DNA from: Pseudorhodoferax sp032153935
GTDB lineage: Bacteria; Pseudomonadota; Gammaproteobacteria; Burkholderiales; Burkholderiaceae_C
Direction: 5' to 3'
DNA: 64,000 nt
Assembly: GCF_964253035.1 (NCBI RefSeq)
Contig: NZ_CAXUQL020000001.1
Coordinates: 6,076,001-6,140,000, forward strand
Shown here: one piece after another, positions 54,310-62,597 of the stretch
Layout of the letters: every line of letters begins with the position of its first letter
How positions within the stretch are numbered: the stretch's first letter is position 1
Notes under the pieces: model-generated
What the model was told of the DNA's origin: nothing
Seen by the model: only the letters and a program-made list of their open reading frames with translations
Database searches by the model: none
Translations under genes and position numbers: made by a program

Positions 54310-55173
54310 TCAAAAGCCGTACAGCCGCGCCGGGTTGTCCGCCAGGATGCGCTCGAAGGTTCGCGCATCCGGTGTCCAGGCACGCAGCGCGGCCAGCACC
54401 TGCGCGGAGTCCACCGCGAACGGCGGGCTGATGTCGTGCGGATGGGGCCGGCTGCCGGGCTGCGGGTGCGGCCAGTCGCTGCCCCAGAGCATGCGATCGG
54501 GCCCGGCCGCGATGAAGGCGCGCGCGATCGGCGCCATGTCGGCATGGCCGGCCGCCGCGGACAAGCGGTACGGCGCGGACAGCTTCACGTAGGCGCGGCC
54601 CTCGGCCACCAGCGCCAGTACCGCGTGCAGGCCCGGCTGCTCCAGGCCGCCCGATGCGTGGGCGCCGGCGTAGTGGTCCAGCACCACGGGCACGGGCAGC
54701 GCCCGCAGCACCGACTGGCAGGCCGCCAGCAGCGGCAGGTTGGCGTAGACCTGCACATGCCAGCCCAGCGGTGCCACGCGCGCGGCGGTCTCGCGCAGCT
54801 GGGCGGTGGCCTCGGCCGCATCGCTGGCGCGGTCGATCTCCAGGTTCACGCGCACGCCGCGCACGCCCAGCGCGTGCATGGCCTGCAGATCCGCATCCGT
54901 CGCCGTGGCGTCGAGCACGGCCACGCCGCGCGCGCGCTCGGGGCCCAGCACACGCAGCGCCTGCAAGGTGGCGGCGTTGTCGGCCGCGTAGACGCTGGGC
55001 TGCACGACGACCACGCGCGCGATGCCCAGCGCGTCGTGCCAGGCCACCAGCGCCTCGATGGGGGCCGGCGGCGGGGTGTAGCGCCGCGCCGGCGACCAGG
55101 GGTAGGCGCGCGGGTCGAGGAAGACATGGGTATGGCAGTCGCAGGCGCCCGCGGGCAGCGATGGCTCGGTCAT
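54310..55173 (-). CDS. Amidohydrolase-superfamily protein (2-pyrone-4,6-dicarboxylate hydrolase-like)
   Basis: A 287-residue TIM-barrel protein with metal or active-site segments DCHTHVF, VVVVQPSVYAADN, VVLDHYAGAH and LWGSDWPHPQ. This pattern matches the LigI branch, which opens the lactone ring of 2-pyrone-4,6-dicarboxylate. Together with the LigK-like aldolase at 41772 it hints at aromatic meta-cleavage intermediates, but relatives with other lactone substrates exist. Confidence 0.85.
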   Translation of the reverse strand: MTEPSLPAGACDCHTHVFLDPRAYPWSPARRYTPPPAPIEALVAWHDALGIARVVVVQPSVYAADNAATLQALRVLGPERARGVAVLDATATDADLQAMHALGVRGVRVNLEIDRASDAAEATAQLRETAARVAPLGWHVQVYANLPLLAACQSVLRALPVPVVLDHYAGAHASGGLEQPGLHAVLALVAEGRAYVKLSAPYRLSAAAGHADMAPIARAFIAAGPDRMLWGSDWPHPQPGSRPHPHDISPPFAVDSAQVLAALRAWTPDARTFERILADNPARLYGF

Positions 55174-55238
55174 GCGGAGACTCTCCAAGGGGGGAGCGCC
55201 GGGCTGCCGGCGCGGTGCGAAGGGGCGGTGCGGCGCGG

Positions 55239-56231
55239 CTATTCCATCTTGATGTGGGCCGTCTTGACGATGTCGCGCCACTTGCGCGTCTCGGCCGCCT
55301 GGAACGCGCGCAAGGCCTGGGGCGAGCCATTGCCGGCCTGGCCGCCCTGCTTCTCGATCCAGCCCTTGATCTCCGGGCTGGCCAGCGCCGCCGCCACGTC
55401 GGCGCTGACCTTGGCCACGATGGCCGGCGGCGTGCCGGCCGGCACGTACAGCCCCCACCAGGCGCTGACCTCGAAGCCGGGCAGCTTGCCGGCCTCCGCC
55501 ACGGTGGGCACTTCGGGCAGCGTCGGCGAACGCTCGGCGCTCGTGATGCCCATCACCCGCGCAGCGCCCGCCTGCACGTGCGGCAGCAGCACCGAGCTGT
55601 TGTGGAACAGCACCTCGTAGTGGCCGGCCAGAAGGTCGGTCGTCATCTGCGAGCTGGCCTTGTAGGGGATGCCCTCCATGGCGATGCCCGCGCTCTGGTT
55701 CAGCAGCACGGCCGACAAATGCGGCGTGGTGCCGCCGCCAGGGTGGCCGTAGCGCAGCTTGCCCGGGTTCTGTCTGGCATAGGCGATCAGCTCCTGCAGG
55801 TTCTTCGCCGGCACGCTGGGATGCACGACGAGCAGATTGGGCAGCTGCATCAGCAGGGCGATCGGCTCGAAGTCCTTCACGGGGTCGTAGGGCAGCTTGT
55901 CCATGATGCTGGAGCCCACCGCCATGCCGGCGCTGGTGCTCAGCACCAGCGTGTAGCCGTCGGCCGGCTGCCGCGCGCCGCGCTCGGTGCCCGTGATGCC
56001 GCCCAGGCCCGGCACGTTCTCGACCACGACGGACTGCTTCCAGGCCGCGCCGAGCTGGCTGGCCAGCAGGCGTGCGATGGCATCGGGACTGCTTGCGGTA
56101 CCGGCCGCCACCATCAGCTTGACCGGCTTGGTGGGATAGGCCGCGCCCTGCGCGGCGGCGCCCAGGCAGGCGGCCGCCAATGCGGCGCCGATCCAGGCCT
56201 GGCAGGCCTGGCGAAGAATGGTCTTGAGCAT
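55239..56231 (-). CDS. Bug-family (TTT) periplasmic substrate-binding protein
   Basis: A 330-residue exported protein (signal WIGAALAAACLGAAAQG). Bug motifs are YPTKPVKLMVAAGTASSPD, VENVPGLGGITGTE, YGHPGGGTTPHLSAV and GIPYKASSQMTTDL. The start at 56231 is chosen over an ATG nine codons upstream because the signal peptide follows closely. It sits between the hydrolase and amidohydrolase genes in the operon from promoter D. Confidence 0.93.
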   Translation of the reverse strand: MLKTILRQACQAWIGAALAAACLGAAAQGAAYPTKPVKLMVAAGTASSPDAIARLLASQLGAAWKQSVVVENVPGLGGITGTERGARQPADGYTLVLSTSAGMAVGSSIMDKLPYDPVKDFEPIALLMQLPNLLVVHPSVPAKNLQELIAYARQNPGKLRYGHPGGGTTPHLSAVLLNQSAGIAMEGIPYKASSQMTTDLLAGHYEVLFHNSSVLLPHVQAGAARVMGITSAERSPTLPEVPTVAEAGKLPGFEVSAWWGLYVPAGTPPAIVAKVSADVAAALASPEIKGWIEKQGGQAGNGSPQALRAFQAAETRKWRDIVKTAHIKME

Positions 56232-56254
56232 GGTGTTGGTCTCCGTTGTCGTTC

Positions 56255-57151
56255 TCATGGCGCGGCCACCGCCGTGCCGCTGTGCGCGTGCGCGAAGCGC
56301 GCGATCTCATCGATGGCGCGTGCCGTGCTCGGCGCATCCGGCTTCTTGTTGACGAAGCCCTCGGCCTCGCCCTCGAACCAGCGCAGCGTCAGCGCGCCGC
56401 CGGCCTGGCGGTAGCCCTGAACGAAGCGCTCCAGTTGCGCGCGCGGGTGCACCACGTCCTGGTCGCCCTGCAGGTAGAGCACCGGCGGCGTGGCAACGGC
56501 CTCGCCACGCTCCAGTGCACGCACCGGGCTGCCTTCGGCCATGGCGTCTTCGTCGCCCCAGAACTTCAGGTGGTCCGGCAGCACGCGGGAGATGGTCTCG
56601 GGGTAGGGCTTGCCGCTGGCCTCCCACTCCCGCGCATAGCGGTAGCGCCCGAGAGGGTCGATCACGGGCCAGCACAGCACCGCGAACGCGGCCCGCGCAT
56701 CGATGCCTTCGCCGCCTTCGAGCGCCAGGGCCGCATAGCGCGGGTCGTGCGGGCGCATGGCCGTGAGGATGGCCTGGTGCGCGCCGCTGGACAAGCCCAT
56801 GAGGCCCAGCCGGTCGGGGTCACAGCCCCAGGACACGGCGCGTGCCTTGAGCCAGCGCACACCGTGGTGGATGTCGGCCAAAGAAGCCGGATAGGCCGCC
56901 TGAGGCGGCATGCGGAAGTCCAGCGCCGCCACGACGATGCCGCGCCGGGCCAGCGCGCGGTTCAGCAGGTCTTCGTCGAGCCGGCTGCCGCGGCACCAGG
57001 CGCCGCCGTGCACTTCGGCCAGCAGCGGGAATGGCCCCGCCCCGCGCGGCCGGTACAGCCGCAGCAGCAGTGGCACGCCACCGTGCTCCAGATAGGCCAT
57101 GTCGTCGACCAGGATGTCGTCAGAAGCTTGCGACGCCAAGTTTGTCTCCAT
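56255..57151 (-). CDS. Alpha/beta hydrolase (esterase/BD-FAE-like), atypical at the catalytic His
   Basis: A 298-residue protein with no signal peptide. The oxyanion segment VHGGAWCRGSR, nucleophile elbow GLSSGAHQ and acid in QGDQDVVHP are present. The position of the catalytic His (usually xHGF) reads GEAEGFVNKK, so the His seems replaced by Glu. It may use another His or have altered chemistry. First gene after promoter D, divergent from iclR. Confidence 0.85.
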   Translation of the reverse strand: METNLASQASDDILVDDMAYLEHGGVPLLLRLYRPRGAGPFPLLAEVHGGAWCRGSRLDEDLLNRALARRGIVVAALDFRMPPQAAYPASLADIHHGVRWLKARAVSWGCDPDRLGLMGLSSGAHQAILTAMRPHDPRYAALALEGGEGIDARAAFAVLCWPVIDPLGRYRYAREWEASGKPYPETISRVLPDHLKFWGDEDAMAEGSPVRALERGEAVATPPVLYLQGDQDVVHPRAQLERFVQGYRQAGGALTLRWFEGEAEGFVNKKPDAPSTARAIDEIARFAHAHSGTAVAAP

Positions 57152-57173
57152 GCGTTGTGGTTTGGCTGCGGCA

Positions 57174-57235
57174 ACCATAGTCCGGCAGGCGCTCCGCCCG
57201 TGTGATCGCGGCAAGGGTTTTTTCAACCTGTGAAC
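57174..57235 (-). promoter_or_regulatory. Shared-regulon promoter D (hydrolase-Bug-TRAP operon 2)
   Basis: On the minus strand GTTCACAGGTTGAAAA (57220-57235) precedes TATGGT (57174-57179) by exactly 40 nt, followed by TGCCGCAGCC. The palindrome core differs from sites A-C but both half-sites are kept. It lies in the divergent region between the hydrolase and an iclR gene; a second partial copy (TTCCGTGTTGAA) follows at 57236-57247. Confidence 0.6.
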
Positions 57236-57361
57236 TTCCGTGTTGAAATTCCGGGGCGGCGGCAGGCATGCTCTGCACCCGTCGGCCCAGGCCCTTGCAG
57301 CGATCGAGACAACGTTTTGGACGAAGAAGCCACAGACCCGCGCGCCCACGCGAGCGAGACG

Positions 57362-58138
57362 ATGCCGGGCACCCGCAGCGTCGAGCGGACGCTCGCGTTG
57401 CTGCGCGAGCTGAGCCACCGCGGCGACTTCGGCTGGCGCCTGACCGATCTGGCCGAGCAGGTGGGCCTGGACCGCGGTACCTGCCACCGGCTGCTGGCCT
57501 GCTTCGTGCGCGAAGGCTTTGCGAGCCGCCATCCGGGCGACGTGAAGTACTACCCCGGGCAGCAGCTGTTCGAACTCGGCCTCGGGATGCCGACCTACCA
57601 CGCGTTCCGCGACCGGATCGAACCGCGCATGGACCGCCTGAGCCGCGCCACCAACGGTGTCGCGAGCTTCCTGCTGCGCAGTGGCGACGAGATGGTCTGC
57701 GCCTTCCAGAAGCAGGGCGACCTGGAGCTGCCCGGCATGCTGATCCGCATCGGCTCGCGGCGGCCCCTGTTTTCGGCCGTGGCCGGCCTGGTCATGCTGC
57801 AACGCATGCCGGCGGACGAAGCCCGGCAGATTCTCGAACGCAACCGGCGCGAGGAGGTGGCGCGCCGCGGCACGCGCCGGCTCGAGGACCTGGACCGCAT
57901 GCGCGAGCGCAGCGCGCAGGCGGGCTACGGCCTGACGCGCGGCGACCTGGCACCCGGCATCTGGGCCATGGCCGAGGCCGTGCTGGACACCGCCGGCCAG
58001 CCCATGGGTGCGCTGACCTTGGCCGGCAGCGAGAGCACGCTGACCGAAGGCTGGCTGTCGCAGGCCCATGCCCAGCTGGCCGAGACCGTGCAGGACATCG
58101 CGGCCGATGCGGCGCTGTGCTTCAGGGCACCGGGCTGA
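57362..58138 (+). CDS. IclR-family transcriptional regulator
   Basis: About 258 residues from ATG 57362; TTG near 57314 or GTG 57230 would lengthen it, but the latter lies inside the promoter D element. The winged helix is FGWRLTDLAEQVGLDRGTCH and RLLACFVREGF; the ligand domain has RRPLFSAVAGLVMLQ and GYGLTRGDLAPGIWAMA. It diverges from the hydrolase-Bug-TRAP operon and is a candidate for binding site D. Confidence 0.92.
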   Translation: MPGTRSVERTLALLRELSHRGDFGWRLTDLAEQVGLDRGTCHRLLACFVREGFASRHPGDVKYYPGQQLFELGLGMPTYHAFRDRIEPRMDRLSRATNGVASFLLRSGDEMVCAFQKQGDLELPGMLIRIGSRRPLFSAVAGLVMLQRMPADEARQILERNRREEVARRGTRRLEDLDRMRERSAQAGYGLTRGDLAPGIWAMAEAVLDTAGQPMGALTLAGSESTLTEGWLSQAHAQLAETVQDIAADAALCFRAPG

Positions 58139-58139
58139 A

Positions 58140-58721
58140 TCAGGAGAACGCCACCTCGCCGGAGCTGCTCAGCTGGCAGAAGCGCTTGAGGCCCTGGATG
58201 GCGTTCGCATGCTCCTCGGCTGTCGGCGCGCAGCAGCAGTCCTCGAGCAGCACTATCTCGAAGTCGCGGTCGTGGCCTTCGCGCACCATGGCCTGCACGA
58301 CGGCGTTGGTCGACACACCCGAGCAGTAGATGCGCGTGGTGCCCTGCGCGCGCAGGATGGCCTCCAGGCTGGTGGCGTAGAACGGGCTCACGCGGTGCTT
58401 GACGATGTCGAAGTCGCCCGCCTGCTGGCCCAGGTCGGGGTGCGTCTGCGTGCCCCAGGTGCCGAGCTGGAACACGCCGCGCGTGCGGGCGGCCGAGAAG
58501 ATCGGCGAGTTCGGCGGGCACTCGCGGTAGTCGGCCGAGAAGCCCACGCGCACGAAGCCGATGCGCAGGCCCGCCGCGCGCGCCTTGGCGATGGCGACGC
58601 GCGTGTTCGGCACGATGCGGCGCGCCTCGACCTGCTCGGCGTAGGCCGCCTTGTAGTTGGCCCCGTCGGCGTGCACGAGGTCGTTTTCCATGTCGAGCAC
58701 GAGGTAGATCGAAGTGGTCAC
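58140..58721 (-). CDS. Isochorismatase-family protein lacking the canonical Cys
   Basis: A 193-residue protein with the isochorismatase-like fold. D10 (VLDMEND) and K108 (VKHRVSPF) of the triad are visible, but the GVxTNxCV motif reads GVSTNAVV, so the nucleophile position is V141. It may be a non-amidase member or use another Cys (C133 lies nearby in IYCSG). Start GTG at 58721 with AAGGAG upstream. It follows a Bug gene by 28 nt. Confidence 0.82.
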   Translation of the reverse strand: MTTSIYLVLDMENDLVHADGANYKAAYAEQVEARRIVPNTRVAIAKARAAGLRIGFVRVGFSADYRECPPNSPIFSAARTRGVFQLGTWGTQTHPDLGQQAGDFDIVKHRVSPFYATSLEAILRAQGTTRIYCSGVSTNAVVQAMVREGHDRDFEIVLLEDCCCAPTAEEHANAIQGLKRFCQLSSSGEVAFS

Positions 58722-58749
58722 GGCAGGCTCCTTGTCTGAGTGGTTCGGG

Positions 58750-59742
58750 TCAATCCGCACGGATGCCGGCGGCCTTGATGATGTCGCCCCAGCGCTGGCG
58801 CTCGGACGCCACGAAGGTGTGCAGCTCGGTGGGCCCCATGAAGCGCGGCTCCAACCCCGTGTCGAGCAGCTTGCGGCGCAGCTCGGGCTGCTCCATTGCG
58901 CGCTGTACATGCTCGGCGAACTTCTGCGCCACCGCGCCAGGCGTGCCGCGCGGCGCAAAGAACGCGTCCCAGGGCACGAACTCGAAGCCCTGGACGCCCT
59001 GCTCGGCGAGCGACTTCACGCCGGGCAGCACCTCGGTCTCCTTGAGCGTGGTCACGCCCAGGGCCTTGAGCTTGCCGGACGCCAGATGCGGCCGCGCCGC
59101 GATCACGGTGTCGATGACGAGCGGGATCTGCCCGCCCAGCACGTCGGTCATGGACTGGGCCGAGGCCTTGTACTTGACGCCGAACAGCGGCGCATTCGCG
59201 GTCTTGACGAAGTGCGCAAAGATCACCGCCGACGAGGTGCTGGGCAGGCCCACGTTGAGGCTGTCGGGCTTGGCGCGCGCCTTGTCCACGAGCTGCGCGA
59301 TGCCGTTGGCCGGCAGGTCCGGGGCCGAGCTGCAGACCACCATGGGCAACAGGCCCAGCATGGCCACGGCATCGAAGTCGGTCGCGGCATCGAAGCCCGG
59401 GCTCGCGTACAGGAAGCCATTGGCCGCATTGGTCGCGTTGGTGCCCAGCAGGAAGGTATAGCCGTCGGCCGGCGCCTTGGCCGCCAGTGCCGTACCGATG
59501 TTGCCGCCCGCGCCGGCCTTGTTCTCCACATAGACGGTCTGGCCCAGCGACTTCGTGAGTTCCTGCGCCATCACGCGCGCCAGGATGTCGGCGCCCTGCC
59601 CTGCGCCATAGGGCACGAGGATGCGGATGGGCTTGTCGGGCCAGGCCGGCGTGGCCTGGGCCGGGCACAGCGCGCCCAGGCTGGCGATGGCCAGGGCGGC
59701 CAACAGGCTGCGCCGAACGCGCAGCAGCGAACGAATGCTCAT
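58750..59742 (-). CDS. Bug-family (TTT) periplasmic substrate-binding protein
   Basis: A 330-residue exported protein (signal SLLAALAIASLGALCPAQA). Bug motifs are WPDKPIRILVPYGAGQGAD, VENKAGAGGNIGTALAA and VKYKASAQSMTDVLGGQ. AAGGAGACAAGC precedes the ATG. It is cotranscribed with the isochorismatase-like gene and lies downstream of gntR on the same strand. Confidence 0.93.
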   Translation of the reverse strand: MSIRSLLRVRRSLLAALAIASLGALCPAQATPAWPDKPIRILVPYGAGQGADILARVMAQELTKSLGQTVYVENKAGAGGNIGTALAAKAPADGYTFLLGTNATNAANGFLYASPGFDAATDFDAVAMLGLLPMVVCSSAPDLPANGIAQLVDKARAKPDSLNVGLPSTSSAVIFAHFVKTANAPLFGVKYKASAQSMTDVLGGQIPLVIDTVIAARPHLASGKLKALGVTTLKETEVLPGVKSLAEQGVQGFEFVPWDAFFAPRGTPGAVAQKFAEHVQRAMEQPELRRKLLDTGLEPRFMGPTELHTFVASERQRWGDIIKAAGIRAD

Positions 59743-59854
59743 GCTTGTCTCCTTGTGAAATGGTGCAGGCGCGCGGCTGCGCCGGCCGTCGCCAGCGCGA
59801 CGCCGAGGTCTGTTGGAAGCACTGCCGCCGTGCGCGGCGGCGAGGGCGCTAGCC

Positions 59855-60490
59855 CTAGTTCGGTTGCACGGCCTTGAGCACCGTCCAGCCCGATTCGATG
59901 TGCCGGCGCATGGCCAGCATGGCGCCCGCGCTGTCGCCCGTGGTCAGGGCCTGCAGGATCTCTTCGTGCTCCTCGACCGCGCCCTGGCCCCGGTTCTGGG
60001 CCGCGTTGATCAGGTCGAACGGGTAGCGTGCCCACAGGATCTGCACGAAGTGCAGGGTCTGCGGCAGCTGCGCGATGTCGTACATGCGCCGGTGCAGCCG
60101 GTAGTTGATGCCGCGCGCGGTGGCCCGGTCGCCCGCGCGGAAGGCCGCGGCGAATTCGTCGGCCAGCTGGCGCAGCTCGGCGATGTCGCGGGCCGTCACC
60201 CGCTCGGCGCAGGCGCGCACGAGCTGCGTCTCCAGCAGCAGGCGCAGCTGCAGGATCTCGCCCGTGGCCGCGGCATCGAAGTCCGCCACGCGCGCACCGC
60301 GGTAGGAGTCGCCACCGATGTAGCCCTCGGCCACGAGCAGCTTGAGCGCCTCGCGCACGGGCGTGATGCTCAGGTGCAGCTGCTCCGCGATCTCGGCCTG
60401 CTTGAGCCGCGAGCCGCGCGGGTAGACGCCGGACAGGATGCGCTCGCGCAGGTAGTCGGCGACCTGTTCTTCCTTGGTTCGGTAATCCAT
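59855..60490 (-). CDS. GntR-family transcriptional regulator (FadR/FCD subfamily)
   Basis: A 211-residue regulator. The N-terminal winged helix has RERILSGVYPRGSRLKQAEI and LHLSITPVREALKLLVAEGYI; the C-terminal FCD domain has LRLLLETQLVRACAERV, NYRLHRRMYDIA and EEHEEILQALTTGD with metal-binding residues. It probably responds to a carboxylate and controls the CoA-transferase/CitE genes upstream or the Bug gene downstream. Confidence 0.93.
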   Translation of the reverse strand: MDYRTKEEQVADYLRERILSGVYPRGSRLKQAEIAEQLHLSITPVREALKLLVAEGYIGGDSYRGARVADFDAAATGEILQLRLLLETQLVRACAERVTARDIAELRQLADEFAAAFRAGDRATARGINYRLHRRMYDIAQLPQTLHFVQILWARYPFDLINAAQNRGQGAVEEHEEILQALTTGDSAGAMLAMRRHIESGWTVLKAVQPN

Positions 60491-60576
60491 GTGCCGTCGC
60501 CTGTGGTCTGGCCGGCGACACCCTGCACGGGTGTGGCAGGACGCCCTGGGGATGGGCCGGCCGCTGCGCGCGCATT

Positions 60577-61392
60577 CTAGAGGGCCGCTGCCGCGGGTTC
60601 GGCCAGCAGCCGGCGCGCACGCTCGACCACGGGCTTGTCGACCATCTTGCCGTCCACGGCCGTCGCGGCGCCGCCGCTGGCCTCGAAGGCAGCCAGCACG
60701 CGCGCGGCCCAGGCCTGCTCCGCGGCCGTCGGCGCGAAGGCCGCGTGCACAGCAGCCAGCTGCGCGGGATGGATGCAGAGCTTGCCGCCGAAGCCCAGCG
60801 CGCGCGAGCGCCGCGCCTCGGCCAGCAGGGCTTCTGCGTCGGTGAAGCCCAGGCTCACGCTGTCGATGGGCGGTGCCAGGCCCGCCGCCAGCGACTGCAG
60901 CACGATCTGCGTGCGCACGGCCGTCAGCGCCTCGCCCTCGTCGGCGATGCCGGTCTCGGCCGCGAAATCCACGCTGCCGAAGGCGATGCGCTCCAGGCCG
61001 GGCACGGCCGCCAGCCAGGCCAGCTCCTGGTAGCCGGCCACACTTTCGAGCAGCGCGATCGCGCGCCGGCCCGGCAGCGCCTGCAGCACCGCGGCCATGT
61101 GCGCCGCGTCGGCCTTGGGCAGCATCACGCCGGCCTTGGGGGCCGCGGCCAGCATGCGCAGGTCGTCGGCATGCCAGGGCGTGTCGGCCGCGTTGACGCG
61201 CACGAAGGCGACGCGGCCGGCCGCGAGCCAGGCAGCCACCTCCGTGCGGGCCTGGAGTTTGTCGTCGGGCGCCACCGCGTCTTCCAGGTCCAGCACGAGC
61301 GCATGGGCGCCGCTGGCTGCGGCTTTGTCGAAGCGATCGGGGCGGTGGCCCGGCACGAACAGCAGGCTGCGGTCGGTGCGCGCGGCCTTCAC
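60577..61392 (-). CDS. CitE/HpcH-family lyase (citramalyl- or malyl-CoA lyase-like)
   Basis: A 271-residue TIM-barrel lyase. Signatures are LFVPGHRPDRF, LDLEDAVAPDDK (Mg ligand), FVRVNAADT, MLPKADA, ALLESVAG (Glu), FGSVDFAAETG and GKLCIHPAQ. Stand-alone CitE-like proteins cleave malyl-CoA, beta-methylmalyl-CoA or citramalyl-CoA. Starts with GTG, overlapping the CoA-transferase gene by 4 nt. Confidence 0.92.
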   Translation of the reverse strand: MKAARTDRSLLFVPGHRPDRFDKAAASGAHALVLDLEDAVAPDDKLQARTEVAAWLAAGRVAFVRVNAADTPWHADDLRMLAAAPKAGVMLPKADAAHMAAVLQALPGRRAIALLESVAGYQELAWLAAVPGLERIAFGSVDFAAETGIADEGEALTAVRTQIVLQSLAAGLAPPIDSVSLGFTDAEALLAEARRSRALGFGGKLCIHPAQLAAVHAAFAPTAAEQAWAARVLAAFEASGGAATAVDGKMVDKPVVERARRLLAEPAAAAL

Positions 61393-62597
61393 AGGATCAC
61401 CTCGCGCTGCTCCAGATCGTCACGCTCGCGCCGGCTGAGGCCCAGCAACTCGCCGAACACATAGTCCTCGTCTTGGCCCAGCGCCGGGGTCAGCCGCCGG
61501 ATGCCGACGTCGCTGGTGCGGCCGAAGCGGGCCGGTGCGCCGACAGCGAGGCGCGGGGCGATTCCAGGACCCTCGACCGGCGTCAGCGCACGCCGTGCGT
61601 TCAGATGCGGATCGTCCGCGATGTCCTGCATGTTCCAGGACACATGGGCGCTGACGCCGGCCTGTTGCAGGCGCACGGCCAAGGCATCGCCGTCCTGCAC
61701 GGACAGCCAGGCACCGAGTTGCAGGTCCAGCGCCTCGCGGTGCTGCCGGCGGCCAGCAGCGCTGGAAAAACGCGCGTCTTCGTCCAACTGGCCCAGCACG
61801 CCCAGCAAGGCGCGCCACTGCGCGTCGTCGCGCACCGCCAGCGTGAGCCAGCGGTCTGGCTGCGCCGTGGCATAGACGCCATGCGGCGCGAGCAGCGCAT
61901 CGGCATTGCCGGGCCGCGGCGGCACCAGGCCGGCGCCCGCGAGCACGAGCGCATCGCCGACCATGGCCGAGGCGACCTCGCGCGCCGCCAGGTCCACATG
62001 CTGGGCCTGCCCGGTGCGGCGCCGCTGGTGCAGTGCGGCGATGGTGGCCAGCGCCGCGTGCAGGCCCGCGGAATGGTCCATCACGTGGCGCATCTCCACA
62101 GGCGGCCCATCGTTGTAGCCGCTCATCCAGCCCAGACCGCCCCAAGCGCCGAACAGCGGCGCGTAGCCGGCGAAGTGCGAATCCGGCCCGCTCTGGCCGC
62201 AGGACGACAGCGACAGCAGCACGACGTCGGGCTTGGCCGCCCGCAGTGCGTCGAAGTCCAGCCCGAGGCGCTGCATGACACCGGGGCGAAAGCTCTCGGC
62301 CGCCACGTCGGTCGCCACGACCAGGCGCTTGGCCAGCGCCACGGCCTCGGGGTGCTTGAGGTTCAGCCGCACCGACAGCTTGTTGGCCGAGACCTGGTCG
62401 AAGGTGGCGGCCTGCATGCGGCCGTAGACCGCGTGCGGCTTGCGGAACGCGTCGGGCCGCGTGCGGCTCTCGACCTTGATGCACTCGGCGCCCAGCTGCG
62501 AGAGCAGGTGCGTGCAGAACGGGCCGGCCGCGTGGATCGTGAAGTCGGCGATGCGCACGCCGGCCAGGGGCGCGCGCGCGGGTGTGGTGGTGGTCAT
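61389..62597 (-). CDS. Class III CoA-transferase (CaiB/BaiF), catalytic-type subunit
   Basis: A 402-residue enzyme. It has VRIADFTIHAAGPFCTHLL, the catalytic Asp in HVMDHSAGLHAALAT (D174) and ESFRPGVMQRLGLD. This family forms an aspartyl-CoA thioester while moving CoA between acids. It overlaps a second CoA-transferase gene by ATGA and the citE-like gene by GTGA, suggesting a heteromeric enzyme whose product feeds the lyase. Confidence 0.92.
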   Translation of the reverse strand: MTTTTPARAPLAGVRIADFTIHAAGPFCTHLLSQLGAECIKVESRTRPDAFRKPHAVYGRMQAATFDQVSANKLSVRLNLKHPEAVALAKRLVVATDVAAESFRPGVMQRLGLDFDALRAAKPDVVLLSLSSCGQSGPDSHFAGYAPLFGAWGGLGWMSGYNDGPPVEMRHVMDHSAGLHAALATIAALHQRRRTGQAQHVDLAAREVASAMVGDALVLAGAGLVPPRPGNADALLAPHGVYATAQPDRWLTLAVRDDAQWRALLGVLGQLDEDARFSSAAGRRQHREALDLQLGAWLSVQDGDALAVRLQQAGVSAHVSWNMQDIADDPHLNARRALTPVEGPGIAPRLAVGAPARFGRTSDVGIRRLTPALGQDEDYVFGELLGLSRRERDDLEQREVIL

